Shown here: positions 39,888-50,960 of the stretch, piece by piece | How positions within the stretch are numbered: the first letter of the stretch is position 1 | Layout of the letters: the number at the start of each line of letters is the position of its first letter | Assembly (NCBI RefSeq): GCF_000227135.1 | Contig: NC_018262.1 | Coordinates: 1,250,223-1,314,222 of the forward strand | Direction of reading: 5' to 3' | DNA from: Leishmania donovani | Lineage: Eukaryota; Euglenozoa; Kinetoplastea; Trypanosomatida; Trypanosomatidae | DNA length: 64,000 bases | Program-made: the position numbers and the translations under genes | The notes under the pieces: model-generated | What the model saw: only the letters and a program-made list of their open reading frames with translations | Told to the model about the DNA's origin: nothing | Database searches by the model: none

Positions 39888-42450
39888 TGCCCAGTGTCGC
39901 TCGACTACCTGACAACGACTCGCAACTCACCAATCAAAGCGCAGCAGTGCTGGCGCCGCAAACGGAGCGACACGGCGCGATGTTTCACGGAAATCAGGGG
40001 TGCTCGTGAGCGTCCAAGAAGGAACGGCAAACGAAAAATGAAGGGCGTGAGTCTTCTGCGGTGCGGGAGTAGGCTGGCGCGCAAACGGTTATCCCGCGCC
40101 TCAAGCAGACAAAGAGAAGGACCAGCCGACGGAGAGATGACAGCACTGGAGAAGAATTAGGCGAGAGCCCAGAGAGAACAGAGAGAAACAGAAATGCAGA
40201 GTAGTGGTCAGATCAGCGGCAAAGTGGATTGGGTGTCGGCGTACAGTCTGGCACGTAAAGGACGGCGGCCGCAAGCGTCGTGCGGACGGACACACGCACT
40301 CAGACTTCCTTGAATGAGGGACAAGGCTGCGACAAAAGGACTTCGAACAGCGAGCAAGTCCAAGGGGAGCGGTGACACCAAAACGGCGACCGCGAGAGGT
40401 GGACAGCGAAAGCCCGTATGTTGTGGAAGGCGGGGTAGGAAGAGCGCGAGCCACACGAAAACAGCCGAAGAACGCCCGCAGAAGGGAGGGAGGGTGGAGG
40501 AGGACAAAAACAAAATGCAAAAAAAAAACAGGATTAAGAAGAGGCAAACGTACAGCTGGCAAAAGCTGTCAGCACACAACACAGACACGCAAAGAAAGAG
40601 AGTGAGGGAGACAGAGGTGGTGGGGGTGGGGGTGGGGAAGAGGGCTGGCTGCACCCAAGGAGGCACGTGCACGAGAAAAACCAATGCACGCACACACAAA
40701 CGCTCACGTCTATATGTACAGAGGTGGGAGAGGAGGGCTCGTCCTTGTTTTCGTTTAGGGTTGATTGACAGAACGACTACATGTAAGAAATATAGAGAGG
40801 GGGAGAGTGGGGACGGTGGGGAGGGTGTCCGGCGTGGGTTGTGTCAGTAGAGAGTTGAAACAGTTCAAAGGGAGAAGAACAACAACAAAAAAAAAAACAG
40901 GTAAAACGCGTGTATGCCAGAGGTAGTCCAGCACGCATATACGCAGAAACAAATAGTAGGCGTGGGCACCAGCAAGGTGGAAGTGTATGCGGAGGAGAGA
41001 AGGAGCAGAGAAGGGCTTTTCGGTGTGTGGATGGATGTGTGCGTGTGTATCGCTCCTCTGATACCGACCGCCAGCGGCAAGGTGCACGCCTCTTCTGCTG
41101 AGGGCTTGTGCGGCTCGTTGGACAGCACCGCGTGCAGCACACGGGTGAATGATGAGGTCGCTTAGAAGGAAAACAAGAATTTAGACAGACACCAACGCCC
41201 AGAAAAGCAGATAACCACGCAGAGACACACACACACACACAAAAGAAAATGAGCGGGTACGTTATGCTAGTTTGAAAGGCACAAAGGAGAAGGATAAAAG
41301 ATGAAAAGCGAGCTAGAGCCCACGTTGGAGTCGATCAGTGGTTGTCGTCGTTGTTGTAACTGCGGTGATGATTAGGTTTCGAATGCGGTCAGATAGCAAA
41401 GAAGGGGAGCGATGCAGAGAGAGAGAAAGCGTGGAGAGAGGCAAGGGTGTGCATCTCATATGAGTGGCGCTGTAGGGGACACGCGAAGAAGTTACAGCAG
41501 CAGCAGTGCCAGACGCACGCAACAACGAGCTGATGATGATTGTATGAAGCGACCCTGAAGCGATGACATGAAAAAGTGCACTGCTTTTTTTTTGTCGAAC
41601 CATTACAAACAGAATAACGGCTCTCGCGGAGTATGTTTCCTCCCTTCCCACACGAGCATGTGTGCGGAAGGGCCCCCGCCGTACAGCCTTGCCAGTAAAG
41701 GAGATGCTGGTTTCCTTTTTTTTCTCGTATCTCGGTGTCTGTATGTTGCTGTAATGCATCGGGCCTATACCATTCGTATTCCCCATCCACTGCCCCTCAT
41801 TTACTGAGCAGTGCCTCGCACCATGAAAGACAAACATCAAATGCAAGAGACACTAGCATTGGATTAAGTCATGTGCATCGGGGAAGTCAAGGAGGAAGAG
41901 GAGGGTCGGACAAGGTAAAAAAAAAAGGGCTACATGGGAAACACACGCCGAAATGAGGCAGAGGCCAAATGAAGAAGGCGAAAGTAGGCGCAGGAGGGAG
42001 GGGTGGGTGGGGATGGGACTATACATGATGTACAAGGGGTGCAAGGAGGACGACAAAAACGAGAAGTAGAATTACGCGTCTGCCATATATACACAGAACA
42101 CTGGTGCTGATGCGGTGGCTGGTATACATGATCATCAGCATATACGCATATATACATATACGTGAACATATACTTGCGTCGCTCACTGTCAATTCTGAGT
42201 TTTGGAGCGCGAGAGAGGAAAAAAGGGGGAGGGGGTGGGACAGCGCGCTCCGGATGCAAAAAAAAAAAAAACATAAACAAAGCGAAAGACAGCGGAGCTG
42301 CAACAAGGAAAAGAAACGAAAAGGGAGCCACGACAATGAGAAAGGGGGAGGGGAAGACGAGGTGAAAGGTGCGCAGCGGCGAATGCAATCAGCAGCGCAC
42401 CTATAAGTCGCAGCTGGATCCCTCCGCACACACACACACACGCACACTGT
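39888..42450. other. Intergenic spacer between the EF-hand/WD40 gene and the membrane-anchored gene
   Basis: 2.6 kb with no supported gene. It holds purine-rich plus-strand blocks (40475-40620, 42210-42330), a GGGGTG-type run at 40620-40635, CA runs (41225-41241, 42425-42443) and a TA-rich stretch (42125-42172). Confidence 0.6.
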
Positions 42451-45400
42451 TTACGTATCGTGCCATCGACGCGGTCGCCGGAGGCACCGACGGAGTTCAC
42501 TAGAGTACATCTCCAACGTTAATCTCCCCTCACACTCGTTGCTGTAGGCCAGCATAGGCGGTAGGCACAGAGCATTCGCAGAAGTGAACGATTGGGCCCG
42601 CGCTGCGATGTCCTGGGAAAGGGAACACGCCGTGACGCCCAACGCCGTCGAGGAAGAAGTCATCCCTCCACTGCCATCTTTCCGTAGGGCCTTCTTGGGA
42701 GGTGGCAGCGCGTCAGTAGATGTGCGGTGTCCGGGTGCCGATGGCTGCGCGAACGGCACTCGTGAAGGGCTCCCGTGGCGCGGCACAGCGGAGCTGCTCT
42801 CTGAATCGGGTCTGATCCTCCCCCCGTGTGCTCCTTGTGGTAGGTACGGCTGCTTCTGCTGCTGCTGTGCCGCTGCGTTTCTGTCCGCGTCAACAGCGGA
42901 GGTGGTCAGCGCACATCCGGAGACGCACAGCGCTAGCGCTTCGGCGATGCTGGTACTGTTGCACGAAGCCCTATTCAGAGCCCCGCAGGACTCTATCAGT
43001 GCCGGGACTCCCTTGACGCCGAAGGAGCCGATGCTGCCGCTTGTCTCTGCCGCCCTCGCTGCCGCTTCGATTCGAAGGCTGTTCGACGTCGCCATATTCG
43101 TTGTCAGGCTCAGGGCGCTCGACGCAGATGCCGCTTCGGTTTGTGGGGACGCAGCGCCTGTGACTGCCGGGGCTGCCGCTGCTGCTGTGGCAGTTCGCGC
43201 CACATGCCTGGAGACACCATCGGCTGCACCCAAAAGAACGGGCTGCCCCGTCGCTTCCGCAGTGTGCCACTTGCTCTCCTCCACGTGCACCAGCGTGTTG
43301 TGCAAGCCCGGCTGCACCGGCGCGTGCGGCTTCACGCCCCGCGACTCGCGCATCGCCATCAGGTCGCGCTTCTGCCAGTCTGCGATGTGAATCTGCATGC
43401 CACCGTCGCAGTCGGAAGTGCGCGACGCGCTCATCGCCGCAGACGCAGCGTCTCGTGGGCTGTCGCCCCTCTCGAGCGGGCTGATGGCGAGCAATGACGT
43501 GTTGTAATGTGAGAGGGGTCTCCAACTACGAGGCGCGTCGTTGGAAAGCGCTTGTTCCTTTGTCGGTGAGCACGATGAGGGGCGCACGAGAGGGCTGCCG
43601 CGCTGGTCCATCGGCCCCTGTATGCCGTCCTTCGGCCCCGTCGGTGCGCGGTCGTGCTTAGCCGTCGCGATCAACGCCGGGATCGAGTAGCGAGAGAGGG
43701 TGCTGGAAGACGCGTATCTCTGGCCTACAGAAGACGCCGGCCCGTGGGAGTTCACCGGTGTGCATCGTGCATTCGGCAAGGTAGCCAACGCGCCACCCTC
43801 CTCTTGCCCCCATGGCGCCGGCGACAGGGTCCCTCCGCCCTCCTCTGTCGCGGGCGCGTCCTCGTTTCTACTGCTGTGCGTGCAGCAGCGCAGCTGCGAT
43901 GCGCCTGTGAGGAAGGCAGCGGTGCTGTCGTCGTTCCAATCATCGTGGCGCGGCGGCTGTGGCAGACTAAAGATACTTTGAGAGGGCAGCGTGCTGGCAC
44001 CCTCGGCCCTGTGCCCGTTGCGCACCCCACTCAGGACCGTCGACTCTTGCATCAGCTCCCTGTGTTGCTGACTCGAAGACGTCAGGGGCTGGTGGGCGCG
44101 ATCGGCTCCAGAAAGTCGCCGCTCTGTCGACAAGCAGGCAACCTTTTCTCCTGTATTACAGTCGAGGAACCACACCTCCTGGTCGTAGCCAGAGGTAGCG
44201 AGCACACCACGATCGTCCAGCCACCGCACGCAGACCACACCGCACCGATCATTATCGCGCCGGGTCGCTGTCGACATATTGTCGCGATACGTGCAACCTG
44301 CGCGGGCCTCTGCATCTGGCTCTGTTGCGGTACTATGGTGCAAGTGCACTTGCACCGACCGCACCAGTTTCGGGACTGCAAAACCGTCGTCGGCATCCGC
44401 TCCAGTGAATTCCGTCGCGGCTGTCAGCGAGAACGCTGGCCGGCTCGCATGGGAGCAACGAGGCAACGTGTACGCTTGGAGAAGAGGGCACATGCTATAG
44501 GTGTGCACGACACCCTCAGAGTCGCCAAGGAACAAGCGATGTTGCCGCCCGTCGTAAGCCGCGGAGGTGAACTCGACGGATGCGGTCGGGGTCGTCGCGG
44601 TCGCAGTCCAGCCATCGCCAGCTCTAGTGTCTCGCAGTGCCTCGGTGGCCGGCCTTCCCGTAAACATGGGGAGCTTCATGAGGGACGATGCGCCCTCACC
44701 CGAAACCTCAGTCTGATCGGCTGAGGTTCGCTCAAGGACCGACCCCAGTCGCAGCGGATTTAACGAGCCGCGCTGCGATGCGCACAGCGCCGGCGTGGCC
44801 GGTCCTGATGCAACGCATGCAGAGCCAGGGCGAGAGAAGCAGGCGAGCTTAGGCAGCACGACCCCAAGCGGCGATGCGCTCGTGCCAGCTATCTGCAAGG
44901 TGTTGTGAATGCCAGTGGTTGGGGCCGCAATTGTGTGATAGCATGGTGACGTGGCTGGTGACTGCATGTGCGGCCGTCCTCGCGTCGTCCCCGCGCTGGC
45001 AAGGTGCGTCCGCCCGATCGCCTGCATCCACGCCCGCTCTGCCTCCACGGTGGCGGCTGTAGCGAGTTTCGGGGTGGGATGCTGTGGATGGCAAAATGCG
45101 CTCAGCAGCTTGAACCGCTCCACCGCTGGCGCGCATGACCAGCATCGGCAAACGCCACCGGCGTGCACCGTCACCAACGCTGGTGCACTGTCGAGGAAAA
45201 TCAGATCCACAAGACCGCCGTACATGGCAAGCCTCTTCGTAACTGGCGCGTCCATCCACGCCTGCATGTCGTATATGTACACAGTGCGCTGCGTATCCGT
45301 CACGGCGGCAAGCCCCAGCTCCTCCGACACGCGCAGTTGGGTCAAGGGCGACGCAGAAACGGAAATGGTGGCCGAAAAGCCGACCTCCTGATTGTCCTCC

Positions 45401-47751
45401 TCCGATCGCACCAGCAGTGTCCCATTGGAGGTGATGGCGATCCAGGTGCGCGAGATCGAGGAGTAGTGCATCTGCTCCACGAACGGAGGCCCACTCGCCT
45501 CGGCGCCAGAGCCCGAAGACTTGGCCTGCCACCAGACTGCTGCCGTGGCGGGTGTGCATTGTGAGGCATCCGACGCGAGCTTCTGCGTCGTGTGCCACAC
45601 AACTCTCCCGTCGCTCAGTGATATAAACACGCGGCTGCCAAGCTCGTCAATGCACACCGCTTTGATATCGGCGCCGACTTGCGATATGCCGGACTCCGTC
45701 ACCTGACTCAGCACACCGCGACGGTACCCGTGTACGCCATCCCACACGCTAAGCCGCGTTGCGCTCTGCACTAGGAACGTGCTGGTCCGAATGTCATAGA
45801 AGACATCGTAGCACACCTCCTCCGCGTCACACGCGAGTGGGCTGTCGCGACTGTGCAGCCCCCAGCAGACGATGGAGTTGGAGAAGCCGCAGAGCAGCTC
45901 TTGCGTCGACGCGCAGTAAATCAAGCTGTGGCACTGGGGGCCGCCGACGTGGCTCGCCTGCCCCGCACCAGCCGGCAGCAAGGCAAGCAGTCCGAGATTG
46001 GCAAAGAGGCCTGCAAGATTGCCGGCGAGCAGTCCACTGCCGGCGTGTGCCGCGGTGCGCGTGTTGGCTGACGACGCCTTCGCCTCATTCGCCAGCACAC
46101 TGCAGAGCGAACCCTTGTGCCGCTGCGGTACGCGACTGCTTCGGAACGACTGCACACACCGCTGCGTAGACGCGTCCCAGACCTTCACGACGCCCTCGCA
46201 GTCGGCGCTCACCACCTGGTCCGCTGCCGCCACATAAACGAGTGCGATGATGCATGCATTGTGTTCGCCGTGGCCAGCCACGTCGAATAGCGTGCCAGGC
46301 AGAGTTCCGTGCGAGTGCGCCTCCCACCAAAGCAGCTGGCGCCCACACGAGGTCGCTGCCACCACCCAGTCGTGCCCTGAGACGTACACAAGCGTGGTCA
46401 AATGCTCATTTGCAACCCTACCAAGGTCGAATGACTTCCCCGTGAGCAGAGATGTCGCCACGAGTCTCCCGTCAAAGCCGGAAGAGTACAGGTGCACCCC
46501 GTACACGCAGAAGTCGACAAGGCCGCCGGATTTGCGCGTGTGAAGATTGGCGTAAGTCTGCGCCACTGTGAACTCCATCCCACCGCTGCGCCCGTGAGGT
46601 GCCGTGACGCGCAGCACCTGCCCAAGACTGTTGCCGAGGAAGACCGTCTCCATGTAATCGCCGTAGGTGGGCGATTCGCGCGGCATCACCTGGATGCGAC
46701 GCACTAAACCCTCCAGCAGCAGTGGGGTGATCGTCGTGACCGTGAGGGTGTTCGAGAGGAGCGCACCCCAACCACGCAGCAGTCGATCGTCCGGAGAGTA
46801 GCACACGAACAGGTCGTGCGCAGCCAGGTAACAAACAGCCGAGGGGATCACTCCCGGGAGCATATTCGGTGGTGCCGAGTAGACACGCTTGAGAGTGTTC
46901 TTCGAATAAAGCATGAAAGGGCAGCTTCGGGTAGACGCAAAGAAAAGCGACTTGTGTTCAGGCATGCCGTCGAGGAAGCGAATGAGGCCGAGATCCTCGT
47001 CCTCGCGAACGCCCACTGCAGCGTGCCCGCGTCCGGCGTCGCCCTCTCGGTCGGCAGACGTGCGAGCTGCTTTAGGGACTTCTTGGACGCCGCGACAGTA
47101 GCGCTTGAATGCGAGTGTCTCGGCGGAGGTGCTCCTCTTTGGCTTCTGCTGCTTCTGTGAGTGCTTGGATTGGCTCCGCAGCCGCCGCGAGAAAGTAAAC
47201 TGATTGAAGGTGTTGCTGCTGAGCCTTGTTCCTGTCGTGTCAGTGCTCGCCTCGGCGACCAGGTAGTTCACAAAGTTCTCCCACGTGACGCGTTGTTGAT
47301 TATGGATGTTGACACGGTTGAAGAGGTGCTTCATGGGTTCGACGGGGCGTGTCGTGACCCCAGCTATCTCCTGCCGACTGCGGATACGGCGGGTTCGTTC
47401 CGCCTCCCGATTGGTGCCGGCGTCATCGACGGCGGCGGCGGCGGCGAGGGTCACTGGAGCAGTGGCGTGCGCTCGCTGAGGTCGAGCGGGTCGGATTACA
47501 GATGCGGAGGGCGAGGAGGCAGAGATGCCACAACTAGGCTGGGTCCATGAATGCAGGAGAGCAACACTCACGTTCGTCGATGCACCAGGGCTGGGGTGCT
47601 GCCTGACATGCGGCTCAAGCAGTTGTCGGAATTCTGTATAGGAGACCCCATGTGGAAACGCGGCCCACTCTCGCTGGAGGTTAGTAAGAGATACTTCGTT
47701 GCCGAGCACGATCGCCAACTGTGGCACCAAGACCTCCTTCGATGCATGCAT
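42451..47751 (-). CDS. Very large EF-hand/WD40-repeat protein, WDR49/WDR64-like
   Basis: 1766 residues from the ATG at 47749-47751, just downstream of a pyrimidine tract ending in TGAG. The frame is open further upstream, but that part would be leader. A degenerate EF-hand-like segment (about 138-168, MKHLFNRVNIHNQQRVTWENFVNYLV) precedes a beta-propeller region (about 250-1210). Best WD units are GEHNACIIALVYVAAADQVV...VVKVWDAS and, late, VVCVRWLDDRGVLATSGYDQEVWFLD. The EF-hand-with-...VTW.EF...L followed by WD40 repeats is the architecture of WDR49, WDR64 and EFCAB8-like proteins, many of which are linked to cilia. The C-terminal about 550 residues are Ser/Ala/Thr-rich and likely disordered. 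A flagellar role is an inference from the family. Scattered insertions inside the propeller explain the unusual length. Confidence 0.8.
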   Translation of the reverse strand: MHASKEVLVPQLAIVLGNEVSLTNLQREWAAFPHGVSYTEFRQLLEPHVRQHPSPGASTNVSVALLHSWTQPSCGISASSPSASVIRPARPQRAHATAPVTLAAAAAVDDAGTNREAERTRRIRSRQEIAGVTTRPVEPMKHLFNRVNIHNQQRVTWENFVNYLVAEASTDTTGTRLSSNTFNQFTFSRRLRSQSKHSQKQQKPKRSTSAETLAFKRYCRGVQEVPKAARTSADREGDAGRGHAAVGVREDEDLGLIRFLDGMPEHKSLFFASTRSCPFMLYSKNTLKRVYSAPPNMLPGVIPSAVCYLAAHDLFVCYSPDDRLLRGWGALLSNTLTVTTITPLLLEGLVRRIQVMPRESPTYGDYMETVFLGNSLGQVLRVTAPHGRSGGMEFTVAQTYANLHTRKSGGLVDFCVYGVHLYSSGFDGRLVATSLLTGKSFDLGRVANEHLTTLVYVSGHDWVVAATSCGRQLLWWEAHSHGTLPGTLFDVAGHGEHNACIIALVYVAAADQVVSADCEGVVKVWDASTQRCVQSFRSSRVPQRHKGSLCSVLANEAKASSANTRTAAHAGSGLLAGNLAGLFANLGLLALLPAGAGQASHVGGPQCHSLIYCASTQELLCGFSNSIVCWGLHSRDSPLACDAEEVCYDVFYDIRTSTFLVQSATRLSVWDGVHGYRRGVLSQVTESGISQVGADIKAVCIDELGSRVFISLSDGRVVWHTTQKLASDASQCTPATAAVWWQAKSSGSGAEASGPPFVEQMHYSSISRTWIAITSNGTLLVRSEEDNQEVGFSATISVSASPLTQLRVSEELGLAAVTDTQRTVYIYDMQAWMDAPVTKRLAMYGGLVDLIFLDSAPALVTVHAGGVCRCWSCAPAVERFKLLSAFCHPQHPTPKLATAATVEAERAWMQAIGRTHLASAGTTRGRPHMQSPATSPCYHTIAAPTTGIHNTLQIAGTSASPLGVVLPKLACFSRPGSACVASGPATPALCASQRGSLNPLRLGSVLERTSADQTEVSGEGASSLMKLPMFTGRPATEALRDTRAGDGWTATATTPTASVEFTSAAYDGRQHRLFLGDSEGVVHTYSMCPLLQAYTLPRCSHASRPAFSLTAATEFTGADADDGFAVPKLVRSVQVHLHHSTATEPDAEARAGCTYRDNMSTATRRDNDRCGVVCVRWLDDRGVLATSGYDQEVWFLDCNTGEKVACLSTERRLSGADRAHQPLTSSSQQHRELMQESTVLSGVRNGHRAEGASTLPSQSIFSLPQPPRHDDWNDDSTAAFLTGASQLRCCTHSSRNEDAPATEEGGGTLSPAPWGQEEGGALATLPNARCTPVNSHGPASSVGQRYASSSTLSRYSIPALIATAKHDRAPTGPKDGIQGPMDQRGSPLVRPSSCSPTKEQALSNDAPRSWRPLSHYNTSLLAISPLERGDSPRDAASAAMSASRTSDCDGGMQIHIADWQKRDLMAMRESRGVKPHAPVQPGLHNTLVHVEESKWHTAEATGQPVLLGAADGVSRHVARTATAAAAAPAVTGAASPQTEAASASSALSLTTNMATSNSLRIEAAARAAETSGSIGSFGVKGVPALIESCGALNRASCNSTSIAEALALCVSGCALTTSAVDADRNAAAQQQQKQPYLPQGAHGGRIRPDSESSSAVPRHGSPSRVPFAQPSAPGHRTSTDALPPPKKALRKDGSGGMTSSSTALGVTACSLSQDIAARAQSFTSANALCLPPMLAYSNECEGRLTLEMYSSELRRCLRRPRRWHDT

Positions 47752-48573
47752 CTGGAAAGTATTACCTTCGCGCCTGCAGCAGACCTCAGAAAAAAAGTGA
47801 GGTTCCCTTATTCGGCGCACACATGAAAGCATAGGTGTGAGGGTCAGAGAGAGGGGGAGGGCAGAGGAGAAGAACGTGGTGGTGGAAGTGTCGACGCAGA
47901 CACGGTCATACATGCAAGGCGAGGTAGGAGGAAAGCAGAAAGAGCGCGAAAAGCACGATACGCTCCCCCCCCGCACACGCGCAAGATCACACCCAAGCGC
48001 ATAATCGTACGTGCGGTGGGCCTCGAGAACGGACAGACAAAAAGGAAGGGAGCACATGGGTTGATGCGAGCCTTGGTGGTGTGCTGCTGCAAGAAGAAAC
48101 GAGAGCGACATGCCTGTCAGCTGCATTGACGCTCTCTCTGTCTTTTGCCACCTTACTGCCTTTCCATCCTCTCCCCCCTCCTCTACCCCTCTAACGCAGC
48201 GGAGAAAGCAAAAACACGGTCTTGCTTGGCACCTCTGTTTTCTTTGGTGTGTGTCGGGGCAATGGACGCACACGTGTGGGCACTGTGCAGCTTTTCATCG
48301 ATGCTGCTGCTTTTGCTGTCGTCTGTTCTTGTATTTCTTGGGGAGGGAGCTTACATCTGTCGTGCGTGAGCACGTCAAACCCATTCTTCACCGCGTGGCC
48401 TCAGCAAGCAACCACAACCACACCAAACGAAAGATGGAGGCACCAACCCTGAGACAAGAGCCAGGCGCACAGCACGGAGGAGAGTGGCACCAGGAACAGG
48501 AAGACCTTCCCGAGGAGGAGAGGCGGGGGAAAGGAGAAGGCAACGAGGTGGTGCCACTTCCCGCGCGTTGCGT
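47752..48573. other. Intergenic spacer between dynein light chain and EF-hand/WD40 genes
   Basis: No gene supported. There is a purine-rich stretch at 47848-47890 and a C-run near 47967-47973. The non-ATG extension of the WD40 frame covers it but is pyrimidine-derived low complexity. Confidence 0.55.
47785..47797 (-). promoter_or_regulatory. Putative spliced-leader acceptor for the EF-hand/WD40 gene
   Basis: The coding strand reads CTTTTTTTCTGAG, with AG at the complement of 47785-47786, leaving a leader of about 34 nt. A second AG (CTGCAG, complement of 47774-47779) is 10 nt closer. Either supports the ATG at 47751 as the start. Confidence 0.45.
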
Positions 48574-49095
48574 CTACCCTCCATGACGCCACACAACCAC
48601 GTCCGCACCCTCTATTTGAAAGTGGCAAAAGCATAAGCGTTTGTGCGTCACAAAAGTGGCGAAATCGTGGCCATAGATGACGTGCCAGCAACCACCTAGC
48701 TTGGCGGTGATGTCGTTCTTGATGTATTCCGCAATACGGCTCAGTGCCGTTCGTTCGACGTCCCGCTCCAGCTCGCGGCGCGCGCCTTCCTCCTTACGCC
48801 AGGTGGTGCGCGTCGGGATGAAAACGTGTGTGTTGTAGGCTCGGAGGGCACTATGCATGATGACCTGCAGCTGCTTCGCCGGCAAGTCGACGTAGAGCGC
48901 CTCCATGTGCACGTGGGAGGCGCGGATGTCCATCTCATCCTCCCCCTCTGCGTCGCCGTGAGGGAAGCCGTCAGACAGGTGCATGTCAGAGAGCACCGAG
49001 CTGTTGCTGCCGTCCCCATCGGCATTGCTATGTCGTTGACTAGGCCGTAACGTTTTGTCGAGCGCGACGTCATCGTGGGTGCCGATGTCGGCCAT
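48574..49095 (-). CDS. Dynein light chain, LC8/DYNLL-like, with N-terminal extension
   Basis: 173 residues from the ATG at 49093-49095. The C-terminal half (about 85-173) is an LC8 domain: helix ALRAYNTHVF..., a second helical block DVERTALSRIAEYIKNDITAKLGG, then the diagnostic strand sequence WHVIYGHDFATFVTHK and a final strand FCHFQIEGADVVVWR. LC8 proteins dimerise, bind short peptides and serve cytoplasmic and axonemal dyneins and other complexes. The N-terminal about 80 residues are acidic and Ser/His-rich (DGDGSNSSVLSDMHLSD) and absent from canonical LC8 (89 residues). This suggests a specialised, possibly flagellar, paralogue, which is inference. Confidence 0.85.
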   Translation of the reverse strand: MADIGTHDDVALDKTLRPSQRHSNADGDGSNSSVLSDMHLSDGFPHGDAEGEDEMDIRASHVHMEALYVDLPAKQLQVIMHSALRAYNTHVFIPTRTTWRKEEGARRELERDVERTALSRIAEYIKNDITAKLGGCWHVIYGHDFATFVTHKRLCFCHFQIEGADVVVWRHGG

Positions 49096-49218
49096 TTTTT
49101 CGTCGGCCAGCCAGTGTGTGCGTTTCTGTGAATTTAAACTTGTCCGCGTGGTGAGTGTTGTTTCTTCCTGTATGTGCGAGCGCGTACGTGTTCTGCATGG
49201 GGCACACCCCCTCGTAAC

Positions 49219-49229
49219 CTGAAGAGAGT
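49219..49229 (-). promoter_or_regulatory. Putative spliced-leader acceptor for the dynein light chain gene
   Basis: The coding strand reads GACTCTCTTCAG (complement of about 49219-49230), with further pyrimidine-rich DNA 50-100 nt upstream. The leader would be about 123 nt. Confidence 0.4.
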
Positions 49230-49746
49230 CATACGTGTGAGTGCACCCACCCACACACACACGTACATACAGACGGAAGAAACGGCAGCAGAGAGGAAGA
49301 AGCGAGAGAAAGTCGTCGAGGAGTTCCAGGACAAAGTCAGAAAGCGAGCTTCCGCATCAGCGTCCTAGTCCGCGACGCTTGATGTATGGCCACCGCAATC
49401 TTCTTTCGCGCGCGTGTTCGTGTATGCATGTGCGCCAAACGTGAACCGCGTCATCGTCACCGAGTTACAGGGAGAAAAGAAAGAGAACAAAAAGGGAAGA
49501 GGAGGACGGGGAGGCGCTAGACAGCCCGATAGGGATTCCCGCGCCTTACAAATTCGTGCCATCCATACACTCCTACCTTCAAGATCGCCTTCCTCCCTGA
49601 CAAGTCATTCCCGCCACAGCCATCTCCTTCCAGTGCCCCCTCCCATCCTTGAGCACACACACACACACAGACAGAGGGCAAATGAGAGCGAAGCGCGTAC
49701 TAAACGAGCACCGAAGAAAAAAGCAGAGAACTACCCTGCCGAACCA

Positions 49747-49830
49747 TTATATGTATACATGTACATATATACACGTATACATATATGTATGTATACACAT
49801 GCACATATATGCATGTATATGTGCAGAGCG
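49747..49830. repeat. Alternating TA/CA low-complexity tract
   Basis: About 80 bp of nearly pure alternating purine-pyrimidine DNA (ATGTATACATGTACATATAT and similar), rich in short palindromes such as GTATAC and TGTACA. Confidence 0.8.
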
Positions 49831-50960
49831 TTCCAGTGCGCCTTGTGCAATGCCGGCTTACTACACGCCCTCCCATTCCCAGCGTAGCCACTCGCAAAGA
49901 TCGAGCAGCGAGAGATGGGCACTGATTGAGGGGCGACGAGACAAATGCGAGGGTTTGAGGAGGGTTAAAAGGAGCGAGAGACCACAAGGCAAGGCATTCG
50001 CAAAGACAGCGCGCACCATCTATGGCGATGAGACGGAGGTGTTTAAGAAAGAAAACCGCGTTTAAGCGCAGCGGGCGCGCGCGACACAACGAGGGACGCG
50101 TTTTACAGTCGCGGCATACAATTCGTAGGTTTTCCTCTCGCTGCTCTTCCGTTCCGATTTGCGTTACAGGCATGGCATCCCCACATGCGTACAGACACAC
50201 ACTCAACAAAACCTACAAGACGTCAAAAGCGCACACAGCGCCGCAAAAGCAAGAATGAGGTCGTTTTGTTTTCTTCGTCGTCGCTTTCGTCGTCCAGCAC
50301 CCGAACAAAACGAGAGTGCCAGCGTGGCGGGCCGTGTCGGAGCAAGGAGTGAAGGCATGCACATACACAGAGAAAACGGCGCAGCAACAAAAGCAAAAAA
50401 AAAAAACACTGGTCCCTTCAGAAGCTCCCCTCCGCCTTTTCGTTGCTTGCTCCCGCCTAAAACCATGGTCGCGTGCCTTCCCGCAGCTTGCGTACTTAGC
50501 AACACAAAGACGACGATAGCTTCTGGGTGTGTCCACAGGAGCAACGGAGCACCACAGAGAGAAAGAAAGAGCATCACAGGAACAGGGGCAAACATGAGGC
50601 GAGCACGCGCGCACACGCAAACAAGGGGAGAGGAGAACACACGAGCGATACGGGTCAAAAGCACAGAACCAAAAGCAAAGAAAACATGATAATACACACA
50701 ACATAGCGAAGAAGGTGAAGAAACGACAAGCGGGCATGCTAAGCACGCAACACGAAGAAAGGGGAAGAGAAACGAAGGCTGTGAGTGCCGGGAGGCGTGC
50801 CTGTGGGAGAAGAAGAGAAACTCGGCTTAGTTGCTCCCTCTCTCTCTCTTTCTGCAAGCGATGACACGCTAAGAGTTTCGAACAGCTATCGAATCGAGCA
50901 AATGCGAGCAGGAAAAAAAAACACCGTGAGAGGAAAGACAGAGTGAAGGGGGGCATGTCG

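Larger units (their letters stand above)
49096..50960. other. Intergenic spacer between the inositol kinase and dynein light chain genes
   Basis: No supported gene. There are CA runs (49251-49262, 49655-49668), an AT/GC alternating TA-CA region at 49747-49830, an A-run at 50394-50406 and CT-rich DNA at 50838-50852. Frames crossing it are low-complexity. Confidence 0.6.
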
